Source: Gordionus sp. m RMFG-2023 (taxonomy: Eukaryota; Nematomorpha; Gordioida; Chordodea; Parachordodidae). From it: a DNA stretch of 64,000 nucleotides. The stretch lies in the NCBI RefSeq assembly GCF_954871325.1, contig NC_088776.1, forward strand, positions 26,150,508 to 26,214,507, read 5' to 3'. Below, one piece after another: positions 10,190 through 21,399 of the stretch (positions are counted from its first letter, which is position 1; every line of letters begins with the position of its first letter). The notes beneath the pieces are model-generated. The model searched no databases. It saw nothing but the letters and a program-made list of their open reading frames with translations, and was not told the origin of the DNA. Both the position numbers and the translations under genes were made by a program.

Positions 10190-11000
10190 GGCAGAAATGG
10201 AAAAGGAATTAAATAAGTGGTTAAGAGATGGGATAATTTGTCCAATTGGATATAGCGAATGGGCAACTCCATTAGTGCCTATAAGGAAAGCTAATGGCAA
10301 GTTAAGAATTTGTGCGGATTTCAGAGTAACTTTGAATCCGTGGGTTGTGGAAATAAAGTATCCGTTACCGAGAATTGAAGAAATTTTAGCGAATTTGAAA
10401 GGGGCGAAGTATTTTTCAAAAATTGATTTTTCGTGTGCGTATTTGCAGTTACCTATGAAAGAATCTACGAGGAAATTGTTAACCATAACGACATTTAAAG
10501 GATTGTTTACGTTTTGTAGATTGCCATTTGGATTAAGTATTTCGGCACCGATTTTCCAAAGGACAATGGCTGCGGTTCAAGGGTTAGAGGGTGTTTTTTA
10601 TTATATGGATGATGTTTTGATTACGGGAATAACGGTGGAGCAACATAATCAGAGATTAGAAGAGGTCTTTGAGCGAATCAAAGTTAAAGGGTTGAGGGCA
10701 AGTAGAGAAAAAAGTATTATGGGGGTTACTGAAGTTGTATATTTGGGTCATAAAATAAATAGAATAGAGGTAAAACCATTGGATAAAAATTTGATGAGTA
10801 TAGCGAATTTAAGAAAACCGGTGAATAAGGCAGAAATTCAGTCGTTTATGGGAATGGTAAATTATTACCATAGATTTATCGAAGATTTTGCAAGAATAGC
10901 AGCTCCCTTATATGAGTTATTGAGAAAAAATGTGTCTTTTGAATGGAAAAATGAACAAGAATTGGCGTTTGAAAAATTGAAATTGGAAATTAGTAAGGAG
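10190..11000 (+). pseudogene. Element A: reverse transcriptase
   Basis: Typical Ty3/Gypsy RT blocks: GKLRICADFR, KYFSKIDFSCAYLQL, FCRLPFGLSISAPIF, FYYMDDVLITG (catalytic YxDD box), YLGHKI, then the FMGMVNYYHRFI connection block that leads into RNase H. Confidence 0.85.
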
Positions 11001-11420
11001 CCTGTGTTGGTGTGTTTTAATAGTGAATGGGAAGTGATTATGGCTGTTGATGCTTCTAATAAATGAGTAGGAGGAGCTTTATTACATTTGATAGAAGGTA
11101 TAGAAAGACCGGTGATATTTTTCTCGAGAGTATTTAGGGAAGTAGAAACAAGATATTCGGTAATAGAGCAAGAGGCATTGGCGGTTATTTTTGGTTTGAC
11201 GAAATGTAGGGAATATTTGATTGGAAGGAAATTTGTAATGTATACTGACCATAAGCCATTGATACATTTGTTTAAGAAAAATAATAAGGAACTGATGATG
11301 TTGCCGAGACTTCAGAGGTGGCTATTGTTAGTAGGTAGCTTTGATTTGGAATTGAAATATCGACAGGGTAAAGAAAATCATTTACCAGATGTATTATCGA
11401 GATTAGGTAGGGGAGAAGAA
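11000..11420 (+). pseudogene. Element A: RNase H
   Basis: MAVDASNK, then YSVIEQEALAVIFGL, FVMYTDHKPLIHLF and LPDVLSRL. These are the Gypsy RNase H blocks with D, E and D in the catalytic positions. Confidence 0.8.
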
Positions 11421-11639
11421 AGTAATTGTTTAATGGAGGATAAGACGGATGAAAAAGCATTAATTCGGTTATTAACAGGGGGTTTCAAAGGATGCCCTAC
11501 TACTTGGAAAGAAATACAGGAATATACTCGGAAGGATAGAGAATTAAGTTTGATAAAATTATGCTTAACAGGTAAAAAAGCGTGGAATGATAAAGGAAAT
11601 AAATATAAAAATATAGAAACGGAATTGGTAATAATTGAT

Positions 11640-12530
11640 GATTGTATAATGAGGGGAAATAGAGTTATAGTCCCACGACGATTAAGGGAAGGGGTTTTGA
11701 ATATGTTACATGGGGGGCATCAAGGAATAGAAAAGATGAAACAATGGGGAAGAGAATATGTATGGTGGCCCGGGATAAATGAAGAAATTAATGATTTGGA
11801 TAAAAGTTGTGAGATTTGTAATGCCTGGTCTGATATGCCCCGGAAAGAAAAGGGTAGTAATTGGCCAAAAGTTAAAGGACCTTGGGTCAGATTGCATTTG
11901 GATTTTTTTGAATGGGAAGAGAAAAAGTTTATTTTGAGCGTAGATGCATTTTCAAAATGGATTGAGTTTGAAGAAGTACATGGATTAACAGCGGGAATAG
12001 TAATAAGACATTGCAAAAAATTGTTTCCGAGATTTGGTATTCCAAGAATTATGGTGTCCGATGGAGGGCCGGCCTTTATAAGTGTGTTGTTTAGAAATTT
12101 TTGTGTAAAGATGAATGTGAGACATATAATATCCCCACCGTACCATCCTAGTTCAAATGGGCAGGCTGAACGAATGGTAGCGATAGTGAAAAATTGGTTA
12201 AAAAAGAATAAAGTAAAGGAGAATTGTGAATAACGCAGTTATATTACAATAGTGCAATTGGAAAAGATGGCAAATCACCAGCAGAGAAAATGATGGGAAG
12301 AAAAATTAATTTCTTTTTGGATAGTTTGAGACCAGTAGATATGGATGTAGGAATGGGAGATAATATTGTTTTGAAATTTGTGGTTGATCAATTAGTATGG
12401 GTTCGGATGTATGGAATAAATAAAAAATGGGAATAGGGAATAGTTATAGAAAATATGGGAAATAAAGTACTCAAGGTAAGGTTGGAGGACCATAGTGAGG
12501 TCACGAGACATATAAATCAGTTAAGAGCAA
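11640..12530 (+). pseudogene. Element A: integrase
   Basis: The N-terminal HHCC zinc domain (HGGHQGIEKMKQ, WWPGI, CEICNAW) is followed by the DDE core: HLDFFEW, DAFSKWIEF, SDGGPAF, then PYHPSSNGQAERMV. A C-terminal tail (KVRLEDHSEVTRHINQLRAR) follows, with no chromodomain recognised. Confidence 0.8.
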
Positions 12531-13038
12531 GGGTATAATGGAATAGCCGTATATATATATATATATAAATAAAAAAATTGTTGGTTTGTGAGAAATTTAT
12601 ATATCAAGTAGAAAAAATTGAATAAAAGTTAAAAAAAAAAATAGTTAAAAAATAGTAAAAAAAAGTTTTTGGAGAATTGGGACTTTTGTAGGGCAGCCAA
12701 TCTTAATTTGTGGACCGTGAATGTAAACATATATATATAGAGAGAGTTTGTAGAAAAGAAATGAAATCAGAAGGAAAATTAAATGTTTGGAGTTAGGTGG
12801 TCATAGGACGATGGCTAAAGAATTAGTTATGTGATGTATTAAACACGTTATGTTTTTGAAATTATTGATTGAATAAAGAATTCAATTCAGGAGAAAATAT
12901 GTAAAAAAGTAAATAAATAAAAATTGAGGGTAGCAAAAAGATATAATTAATTATAAGTTGGTTAAAATAAAAATTGTAAAAGTTTAAATACGATTTAGGT
13001 GGTGTGTAAAAGAGGAATTTACTACGAAGGGAATTGAG

Positions 13039-13765
13039 GTTGAAAAAGTTGTAAAAGTTAAAAAAGAAAATTTTAGGCGGTGTGTAAAAAAGAATTTTTT
13101 TTTTATGAGTGAAATTGAGGTTAAAAGGAAAAGAAAGAAAACAACTGGTAGGGTAGTATGTAAACTATTTGGTTAATTTATATGTAAAATGTTCGATTGT
13201 TAAAAAAAAGGGAAAATTATGTTATTTTCAAGTTTGGTATGTGTTATGTTTGTGTTTTTATCAAAAAGGAAGAAATAATAATAATATTATTTTATTAATT
13301 TTGTGGGTAGTAAAAAAAAAGAAATTTTAATTAAAAAAAAAATTATTGTGTAGTATTTATTTGTGTAAATTGTTGTGAGTTTTGTTTTTAAAAAAAATCA
13401 AGTTGAAAAAGTTGTAAAAGTTAAAAAAAGAAAATTTTAGGCGGTGTGTAAAAAAGAATTTTTTTTTTATGAGTGAAATTGAGGTTAAAAGGAAAAGAAA
13501 GAAAACAACTGGTAGGGAGTATGTAAACTATTTGGTTAATTTATATGTAAAATGTTCGATTGTTAAAAAAAAGAAAAAATTATGTTATTTTCAAGTTTGG
13601 TATGTGTTATGTTTGTGTTTTTATCAAAAAGGAAGAAATAATAATAATATTATTTTATTAATTTTGTGGGTAGTAAAAAAAAGAAATTTTAATTAAAAAA
13701 AAAATTATTGTTTAGTATTATTTGTGTAAATTGTTGTGAGTTTTGTTTTTAAAAAAAATCAAGTG
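13039..13765 (+). repeat. Two-copy ~364-bp tandem duplication in element A
   Basis: The block starting gttgaaaaagttgtaaaagt and containing ggcggtgtgtaaaa appears at 13039 and again at 13402, near-identical. It lies in the untranslated stretch between integrase and the 3' ORF. Confidence 0.85.
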
Positions 13766-13824
13766 AAAAGAAAATTTTTTTTTTGGAATCTATGGAAACT
13801 TAGTACATCAAAACAAATAGGACA

Positions 13825-14250
13825 ATGCTGCAAATTAATTCGTTAGACATGTCCAATCCACTCGCCGATAAATGGCACAATGCATGGATCGAGCAACAAA
13901 CTGGAGAGGGAGCAACTCAAGCATATTCGTATGGTACTATGTCATCGCAAGGAAAAGTGGCGTTACATGCAAAATATGCATCTGGACCGGCTACTATTCA
14001 CATGAGACAACTGGAAATGAGAGGAACTAACATAAATTGCTTTAATTGTGGTGGACGGGGACACAAAGCTAGGGATTGCGCGAGTGGAATAAGTACATCT
14101 TATACGTTGAATAATGGGCTGGATCGTTGGGCTGGAGGTCAACAGCGGAGAATAATGGACGAAGCACGATTAATTGCGAGGGAAGCAGAAGAAGATGCAA
14201 AAGACGTTGGGTATATAAATTTGGTCAAGCGGCGGAAAACAAAAAAATGA
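13825..14250 (+). CDS. Element A: 3' zinc-knuckle ORF
   Basis: A 141-codon open frame starting MLQINSLDMSN, between integrase and the polypurine tract. It holds one CX2CX4HX4C knuckle (CFNCGGRGHKARDC, about residues 73-86) and a basic end (VKRRKTKK). It has GC-richer, less repetitive codon use than the A/T-rich pol around it. It is not an envelope: no signal peptide or membrane segment. Element C has a separate zinc-ribbon-like ORF in the same position (32611-32943). The function is unknown; RNA binding is the obvious inference. Confidence 0.6.
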   Translation: MLQINSLDMSNPLADKWHNAWIEQQTGEGATQAYSYGTMSSQGKVALHAKYASGPATIHMRQLEMRGTNINCFNCGGRGHKARDCASGISTSYTLNNGLDRWAGGQQRRIMDEARLIAREAEEDAKDVGYINLVKRRKTKK

Positions 14251-14440
14251 CATTGATTAGAAAAAATATAGATTTTAATATTAATGGACCGGAGCTCAAC
14301 GGAACTGAAGTGGAAATGAGTGATTCAATAGAGGAATCACTCATAAACGCTCCGGTCCCATAATTTTGTTTGTTGTATTGCAAATATTTTTGTTTATATT
14401 TATAAATAAATTTTAGTAGGTACCTTGGATTTTATCCTTA

Positions 14441-14452
14441 AAAGGGGGTACA
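14441..14452 (+). promoter_or_regulatory. Polypurine tract of element A
   Basis: aaaagggggtac lies directly before the 3' LTR start and is the expected plus-strand primer. Confidence 0.65.
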
Positions 14453-14610
14453 TGTTGTAATAGGATACGAAAATGTATTGATTTTTTTTGTAAAAATTAG
14501 GTTATTGATTAAATTGTAAAGAAAAATACTCGCGATTTTTATTATTGATGTTTGATATTATAATTTTGATACATATAGTTTTTGTTTGAATGTTTTTCCA
14601 AAATTGTAAA
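14453..14610 (+). repeat. 3' LTR of element A, first part
   Basis: Matches the first half of the 5' LTR (7107-7403). It stops at the start of element B. Confidence 0.9.
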
Positions 14611-15060
14611 TGAAAAGGTTGCAGAAATCAAAGGCAGAAAATAAATGTTATAGACGTATATTACGTAAATTTATTGATATTTAAATTAAAAAAATATAAT
14701 GATCACATATTCAAAATAGTTTCCTATATATATTGACAATTTAATTTAATGTAATAAATTGATCTTTTTTTTAAAAGTTAAAAATAAAAAAATTGAACAT
14801 TAGTTTATTAAGTAAATTGATTTATAAAATATAAAATTTAATATTAGTTTATAAACAAATTGATTTAAAATATAAAAGTTGTTTTTATAAAATTTAAAGT
14901 TTAATATTAGTTTATAAACAAATTGATTTAAAATATAAAAGTTGTTTTTAACAAAAAGAAAGAAACAATTCTTATTACATTTGAAATATTTTAAGTTACG
15001 CCATAAATGGCTTAAGGATGTAAAAAAAAAACAATTTTTTAAAGTTAATACTGTTTAACA
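14611..15060 (-). repeat. 3' LTR of element B
   Basis: 450 bp, starting tgaaaaggttgcag and ending ctgtttaaca on the plus strand (TG...CA on both strands). The adjoining minus-strand purine run (AAAGTGTGAAA) is the polypurine tract. Confidence 0.9.
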
Positions 15061-15225
15061 TTTCACACTTTTTTTTTTTATAATTTTTGTCGTTTGTCAT
15101 TCTTGCTCGTTAACCTCTTCGTTGATCTTTCTTTTTTGTTGTACGTTTTATCAATTTAGTTCCACACACAAAAAAACTAATTATGTTTTAATATAAGAAA
15201 GAGAAAAAAAAATTTATTATCAAAT

Positions 15226-15640
15226 TTAATTCATTATAAAATTTTCAAATTTTCTAGGCAACACACTATTTCTAACTGGTCTTTGAACGTTGCGATTCTG
15301 ATCATTTACTTGTACATTTTGGTTTCTTGGTTCATCACCTCCCCTTCTAAAATTCAATGTATAAGGTGATGCATTATTATTAACATTCGCTTTAAAAACT
15401 GTTGCACCATTAGAAGAAAGTTCTACTTTAGTTGATCTTTTTTTTATTTGGTCCAAGTGTCTTTTTATAATTTTGTTCCCAGTATCTATATCATACAACA
15501 AATTTCCGTTTTTGCGCATTATTGTACCTTTTTCCCAATTATTATCTTTAAAAGTTTTATACCATATGCTGTCTCTTATTTCTATATCCCTATCTATTGA
15601 TATCTTGCGATTTAGTATATGATCTCCCTCGGTTTTATCA
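15226..15640 (-). pseudogene. Element B: integrase C-terminal tail
   Basis: Contains DRDIEIRDSIWYKTFKDNNW and YDIDTGNKIIKRHLDQIKKR, the SH3-like tail that ends Gypsy integrases. The tail of element E (55475-55990) ends in a related motif, TRKHLDQLIKR. Confidence 0.65.
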
Positions 15641-17150
15641 ACTCCCATTTTGTCCTAATCATTCTGGAGAACATTACTTCGCTTGGTATTTTGTTGGTCG
15701 TTGCGTTGGGTGTATTACGATAATTAAAAAGAAACTTTTCTAGAGCTATGTCTACGTCTATTTTATTATTATTTTCCATATTCCTTTTCATATTCATTTT
15801 CATTGATCTAATCATACACTCACATTGGCCATTGGACTGTTGGTGGTGAGGTGCGGTGAGCAAGTGTTCGATTTCGTGATCTTCGCAAAATTTCTTAAAT
15901 AATTTACTGGTAAAGTTAGTTCCATTATCACTGACTATTCTATTAGGTATACCAAATAAACTTATTATTTTCATCAATTCTTTAATCGTTGATTCCGTAG
16001 TTGTGTTTCTCATTCTCCTAATAATAGGAAATTTGCTGAAGGCGTCAACACATACCATAAAATTATTATCTTTGAACTCTGCAAAGTCTATGTGTACGCG
16101 CTCGAATACTTTCGTTGCTGTTTCCCATGGGTTTTGAATATTATGAGGATTGTCTGCGTATTTATTGCAAGCATCGCAATTCTTTACCTCCTGATCTATT
16201 TCTGCATTTAAACCAGGCCACCACAGATACTCTCTCGCTAATGATTTTGTTTTTCCAGCACCGAGATGCCCATTATGCAACTCTTGCAAAATCTCTTTTC
16301 TCATACCTATTATGATCCTATTCTCTTTAAAAAGGCAACCTTTGATTAAACTCAATTCCAATACCATATTTTTATACGTTTTGTTCTTTATCTGCTCATG
16401 ATTCCTTATATCGTTGATTACTTCCATTAGTTCTTGATCAATATTAGTTTCTTTAACTATTCTTTTAAAATTTATTGGTGTGTCCCAAAAATTGTCATCA
16501 ATTATTTCGTCATCTAACTTTTGTACCATCTCTTCTGTATTCATTAGTGGTAATCTGGACAAACAGTCTGGTACAATATTTCGTTTCCCGGGTCTGTGAA
16601 CTATCGTAAAGTCATGCGCTCCCATAGCCAAGTTCCATTTTTGGAGTCGCATTGATATGGAAGAATTGTCCTTGAGTCCCTTCGTAAATATATACACGAG
16701 TGGCTTGTGGTCGGTAATTATTACAAATCTTGTGCCTATTAAATACTCCTGGAATTTTTTAACCGCGTAAATTACCGACAAAGCTTCTCTTTCGATATTG
16801 GTATAATTTAACTCTGATTTCAATAGTGCTCTTGACGCGAAAGCGATGGGTTTTTCTTTGCCATCACCCTCAATATGAAATAAGATTGCGCCTAAACCTT
16901 TCTTTGAAGCATCAGTTGCAATGCCCACTGGTAGATCCGGGTTATAAAAATTTAACGTAGGCGGAGTGCTTATGAGTTTTTTTAGGTAATCAAAGCTTTC
17001 TTGATGTGTACTATCCCATGACCACTTGTCTTTATTTACTATTTTGTATAAGGGATCGGCGATGTCAGCAAAATTGCACAGAAATTTTCGATAATAGCTC
17101 GCCATCCCCAAAAAAGTTGCCAACTCTTCTTTTGTCTTAGGTTCCGGCAT
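15640..17150 (-). CDS. Element B: RNase H and integrase
   Basis: In order: FLGMASYYRKF; RNase H blocks (ATDASKKGLGAILF, YTNIEREALSVIYAVK, VIITDHKPLVYIF, VPDCLSRL); integrase HHCC domain (HNGHLGAGKTK, WWPGL, CDACNKY); DDE core (HIDFAEF, DAFSKFP, SDNGTNF, HHQQSNGQCE). Typical Ty3/Gypsy order and length. Confidence 0.85.
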
Positions 17151-17219
17151 ATTAGAAATAGCCTTTATTTTATCTGCGTTCGGATGGATTCCATTGTCGT
17201 CTATATCGTGACCTAGAAA

Positions 17220-18300
17220 CCGTAGTTTTTTTTTAAAAATATACTCTTTGTGAAGTTTGGTGTAAGCCCATACTTTGATATATTGTCAAATACCATTTTT
17301 ATGTTGTTCACGTGAGCTTCATCATCCTCCCCAGTAATTAATAAGTCATCAATATAAAACACGACGTCTTTCATGTTCCCGAAAATATTATCCATGGTTT
17401 GTTGGAATATTGCTGACGAAGTTTTTAATCCAAACGGAAGTCTTGTAAACCTGAAATAGCCTTTATGAGTTGAAATAGTGAGAAAATCTCTTGATTCTTT
17501 GTGTATTGGAACTTGAAGAAATGCATTTTTAAAGTCGATCTTTGTAAATTTCTTGCCTTTCGATAACTTTGCCATAAGGTCATTGATGCGTGGAATTGGG
17601 TACTTGAAATCCTCTAACGCAGGATTAATAGTATTCTTGAAGTCAACACATAGCCGAATTGAACCATCGCTCTTGACAACAGGAGTGAGAGGACTGGCCC
17701 ATCTTACCTCTTCAACAGGTTCAATTATTTTGTCGCTTATCCACTTCCGTAGTTCTTTTGTAACCAAGTCAATTCTTGAATAAGGTACACGCCTGGGAGG
17801 TATGATTTTCGGTGTAGCACCTTGTTTTAGATGTAGTTTGACATAATTGCGTAGTATTGGTTTCTTGCTAAGTTTTGACTCGCATTGTTTGATCAGTTCT
17901 TGAATAGTATTGTCATAATCTTCTTCGACTAAGTTTACAAACCTATCTAGTATATTTCTAAAGACTGCAATCCAGGTCCTTCCTAACAGTGCAATCTTAT
18001 CACTCTGGACTACATAAGCAGTTAAGATTTGACTTTTGTCTTCGAATTTTGCCTTGACTTTGGTAGTTCCTAAAACATTTATTGTGTTTCCATCATAACC
18101 AGTTAATTTAATATCTGATTTATTTAAGATTTTTACTCCAATCTTTTTCGCAATATGAATCGGTAGAATACTATACTTTGACCCGGTGTCGATCTGCATC
18201 AAAATAGACACGTCGTTCAAATATACCGTGACCTTATAAGCATCGTTAGCTGTGTAATTATTATCGGTATCCATATTGTTTATGTCTAAATTGTCTAAAT
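17220..18300 (-). CDS. Element B: protease and reverse transcriptase
   Basis: Retropepsin signature LMQIDTGSKYSILP, then LGRTWIAVF. RT blocks are RWASPLTPVV, IRLCVDFKNTINP, FTKIDFKNAFLQVP, FTRLPFGLKTSSAIF and the catalytic FYIDDLLITG. The upstream part of the same frame is rich in N, Y and R and overlaps gag. Confidence 0.85.
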
Positions 18301-18599
18301 TGTATAAATTATATTCTTTTCTTTCTAGTTTGTCATTATCATCTTCTTTTATCTCTTCTATATTTACAGTGTTTACTTTATTTGTATATCGTGATTGATT
18401 ATTGTCGTTGTTATGATATTTACAATTGCATACTTGATTAGTTCCTCGATTTCCAATATTATGATTATCGTTATATCTTTGAATACATCTTGAATCGTTA
18501 TAATGTCTGTTATATCTGTAATTATAATCATTATTAAATCTATTATTATTATAGTCATTTTTATTATAACTAGCTCTATTATCAAATCTCGAAGAATTA

Positions 18600-19415
18600 T
18601 TGTACGATCCTGGATAGTTTGCTATGACGTTGTAATAATTCGCGTTTCTGATATCTAGGGTTGTAATTATTTCCTTGGTAACTGGGGTTATAACTATTTC
18701 CTTGATAAATATTTCTTTGAAAGTCATGGCCTCTTGCTGTCCATCGTTGTCTGTTATCGTTATTCGATCGTGGATTATGTCTGTCGTCGTATCTGACCAC
18801 CTGTTTGTTTTCTTCAACTTTTATGCCTCTTTGTCTTTCCAAATGTTTTACACTTGTTTCTTCTTCAGTCTTTTCATTTAATGAAATGTTTTCAACTTTA
18901 GCTATTATATTTTCTTTTAATTCTGTCTCCTCAAAATCATCTCTTAAACTAAGGACTTCTGCTAACGTAATATTCTCTTTCAACGTAATTTTCTGCCTGA
19001 TACTTCTGCTATTTGATGAAATTTTTACTTTTTCAATGACTCTACTATCGCTTAACGAACATTCATTTTGTAAAATACATAATCTACTTACCCAATTGAT
19101 GTAACTTTCATTTTTACCTTTTACAGCTGCATTGAATAATAACAATTTCGAACTTGTAGATTTCCTCGGGTGTAATAACCTAAATTTTTCAATCAATATC
19201 GATGGATTGATGAAATCGGTAGGTGAACATATCGATTTGAGCTTGATGTATTCTTCGTCTGGTAGTCTTCTTGTGAAGGATCCTGCTTTTTCGATATCAG
19301 AGATCTGAGCATCGTTGAATATGTCTTCGAAACGACTTAGAAAAACATCGCCATTACCTGTGTATGTTGGAAATTCAATATTAATATTAACGTTATTATT
19401 TGAGGTCTGTTTCAT
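18600..19415 (-). CDS. Element B: gag
   Basis: Starts MKQTSNNNVNINIEFPTYTG. It shows a helical capsid-like region (FLSRFEDIFNDAQI, ESYINWVSRLCILQNEC) typical of retrotransposon gag, then an R/N/Y-rich tail (YQGNSYNPSYQGNNY) and no clear zinc knuckle. Its 3' end overlaps the pol frame. Confidence 0.75.
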
Positions 19416-19515
19416 AATTTATAATTTACAATATCCTTGAATTTTTCTTTTTATAGTATTGGATTTTATAAAAATTTTAAGAAGTTAATTTATATTTAAT
19501 ATTTTAGAAAATTTT

Positions 19516-19525
19516 ACTGCCACCA
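19516..19525 (-). promoter_or_regulatory. Primer-binding site of element B
   Basis: TGGTGGCAGT on the minus strand starts directly after the 5' LTR. It fits a tRNA 3' end of ...ACTGCCACCA. Confidence 0.65.
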
Positions 19526-19979
19526 TGAAAAGGTTGCAGAAATCAAAGGCAGAAAATAAATGTTATAGACGTATATTACGTAAATTTATTGATATTTAAA
19601 TTAAAAAAATATAATGATCACATATTCAAAATAGTTTCCTATATATATTGACAATTTAATTTAATGTAATTTATAATAAATTGATCTTTTTTTAAAAGTT
19701 AAAAATAAAAAAATTGAACATTAGTTTATTAAGTAAATTGATTTATAAAATATAAAATTTAATATTAGTTTATAAACAAATTGATTTAAAATATAAAAGT
19801 TGTTTTTATAAAATTTAAAGTTTAATATTAGTCTATAAACAAATTGATTTAAAATATAAAAGTTGTTTTTAACAAAAAGAAAGAAACAATTCTTATTACA
19901 TTTGAAATATTTTAAGTTATGCCATAAATGGCTTAAGGATGTAAAAAAAACAATTTTTTAAAGTTAATACTGTTTAACA
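19526..19979 (-). repeat. 5' LTR of element B
   Basis: 454 bp and near-identical to 14611-15060; small length differences in A/T runs and a few substitutions are the only changes I see. Confidence 0.9.
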
Positions 19980-20130
19980 AGAAAATTATCTTTTTTTTGG
20001 TTTAAAAATTGTGAAAAATATATATAATAAAGAAGAATAAAAGAGTGTTAAAAAATATTTCGTATTTGACTTTAAGAAAATCCAAAAGATTAAAAAGTGT
20101 CTTCTTACTACTTCTTACGTTTTTCTAACA
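19980..20130 (+). repeat. 3' LTR of element A, second part
   Basis: Continues the LTR of A from agaaaattat to ctaaca, then the TSD gaaac. Compared with the 5' LTR it has a short insertion (agagtgtta) and few changes. Confidence 0.9.
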
Positions 20131-20135
20131 GAAAC

Positions 20136-20418
20136 CTTCTACAATTTACCCTCAATCATAATTAATTATCTTATTTTTCTTTGAAAACACAAAATTCTAT
20201 CTTTAAAATCCCCCCTTTTTTAACTTTATTATCTACTATTACTTATTTTTAATATTTGTTATTACACCAGAATTAATTGCTCTTTTTAAATACAAATTTC
20301 TTTTATTTTTTTTAACAATTATCTTTCACTATTTACAATTGATTACACTCCCAATTCATATAAACATTTTTATCTTCCAACTTTCTCCCACCAACAATAA
20401 ATCCGTTTCTCTCCAAAA
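20136..20418. other. Host flank right of element A
   Basis: A pyrimidine-rich, A/T-rich stretch (ctttctcccaccaac, gtttctctcc) leading to an ATG at 20419. It is contiguous with 7101 once element A is set aside. It could be a 5' UTR or promoter, but nothing definite is visible. Confidence 0.3.
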
Positions 20419-20590
20419 ATGAGCTTCCCTAGACTGAATAAACGCTCTACGGGAGCACTTGATGTAAGGACAACATTATATTTAATAAAGAGTATTTTAA
20501 ATTTTGGAAATCGTCAAATAAAGATAATGAGTCTTTGGCATGCTGAATCAGACTTAGAATTCATATTGTATTCTGTTTCTATCTAGGAAA
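20419..20590 (+). CDS. Possible first exon of an unrecognised host gene
   Basis: An open frame starts [15 protein letters not shown] at 20419 and runs to a stop after about 55 codons. Codon use is mixed and not simply A/T-rich, and a pyrimidine-rich leader precedes it. A GTAAGG donor-like site follows GALD. A GT-AG pair about 47 nt apart (near 20568-20614), close to the size of the Rogdi introns, would keep a frame open further. I do not recognise the protein. A GC-patch repeat at 20688 interrupts the region. It could be chance. Confidence 0.25.
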
Positions 20591-20687
20591 AAAAATAACA
20601 CTTATTTAGATTAGGAATAGAATCTCAGGTGAAACATTCAGTTCTAAAATGGGTCTAATTTATATAAAATTTAATTATAAATAAAAA

Positions 20688-20776
20688 TTCAGGCTAGGCC
20701 AAAAAATAAATTACAGGTTGGGCTAAATCTTTGGAATTCCAGGTGAGACTGAAAAAAATTAAATTTGCAGGTCTCC
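20688..20776. repeat. GC-patch repeat family 1, truncated copy
   Basis: caggctaggcc, ggttgggcta and the family end gcaggtctcc are present; the left part is missing. Confidence 0.5.
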
Positions 20777-21196
20777 TTGACAAAAAAGTTTTGTTTCTTA
20801 AAAATTTGAAAAAATTGTTCTTGGTTCTTAAATCTGATATGTTTTCAAGGTTATAATTCCAAACTTTGTAAAAGCAATCCTTTTGAAAAATTTGAGCAAT
20901 GTGCTCATACTTTTGTTAGACCTGGTTCTATATTAATTTTCTAATGGTCCATTAATTCTAAAAATGGCTTTCAGGTTATGATTTGTTTTTATTATGAATT
21001 TATTGCCAATATATATTTTTTTATGTTATTAGGATTTAATAATTATAATCGATTATTTGGAAAAATATACAATTTATTTATATAAAAAAATTAGGATATA
21101 ATAATTATAATCAATTATTTGAAAAAATATACAATTTATTTATATAAAAAAATAATTAAACCGAAAAAAATATCGAAAAATAGAATATATTTATTA
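20777..21196. other. A/T-rich stretch, no supported gene
   Basis: A direct repeat of about 60 bp (aggattaataattataatc-type, near 21030 and 21093) is visible. The peptide-like stretch FEKFEQCAHTFVRPGSILIF near 20890-20945 is open for a short way and might be an exon remnant. No gene is supported. Confidence 0.3.
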
Positions 21197-21399
21197 GAGA
21201 CCTGCAGTCCAGGCCCTAAGCCCGATCTGGACACACAGGCCGGGACGTATTTTAGCCTGAAATTTTTCTTAAAAAAATATCAGAACCAGGCCGTATATTT
21301 TATTACCAAATATTTGAAATCGCCATTATTAGCTATAAAAATCAAAAATAAATATAATATATTTTTAAAAAATCCAGGCCGGACCTGAAAATTTTTCTT
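21197..21399. repeat. GC-patch repeat family 1
   Basis: Starts gagacctgcagtccaggc, contains aaatcgccattattagc, and stops after ggccggacctgaaa. It shares start and core with 27136-27424. A frame across it is composition only. Confidence 0.6.

Larger units (their letters stand above)
14611..19979 (-). mobile_element. Ty3/Gypsy LTR element B, nested in the 3' LTR of A
   Basis: Near-identical LTRs (14611-15060 and 19526-19979) enclose gag, protease, RT, RNase H and integrase on the minus strand. The A sequence resumes exactly after it. A normal 5-bp duplication is not visible: the flanks join to the uninterrupted LTR sequence of A without extra bases. The LTRs differ at only a handful of places, so it is young, and younger than A. 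It looks nearly whole, with perhaps one or two breaks; gag and pol overlap in different frames, as this family often does. Confidence 0.9.
7107..20130 (+). mobile_element. Ty3/Gypsy LTR element A, holding nested element B
   Basis: LTRs start tgttgtaata and end ctaaca, and are flanked by the 5-bp duplication gaaac (7102-7106 and 20131-20135). Order on the plus strand: 5' LTR, primer-binding site, TM/coiled-coil plus CCHC region, protease, RT, RNase H, integrase, a separate CCHC ORF, polypurine tract, 3' LTR. The 3' LTR is split by element B (14611-19979). The two LTRs differ by a modest number of changes, so it is fairly young, but the coding part is broken by several changes. Confidence 0.9.

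Noticed and set aside
12550-12570. Short TA dinucleotide runs (also at 12730, 32365, 41360)
   Set aside because: Ordinary microsatellites in A/T-rich DNA; too short to be informative.
13469-13696. 75-codon basic frame in the second copy of the tandem duplication of element A
   Set aside because: The first copy of the duplication does not keep the same frame, and the residue mix is low-complexity; more likely untranslated sequence.
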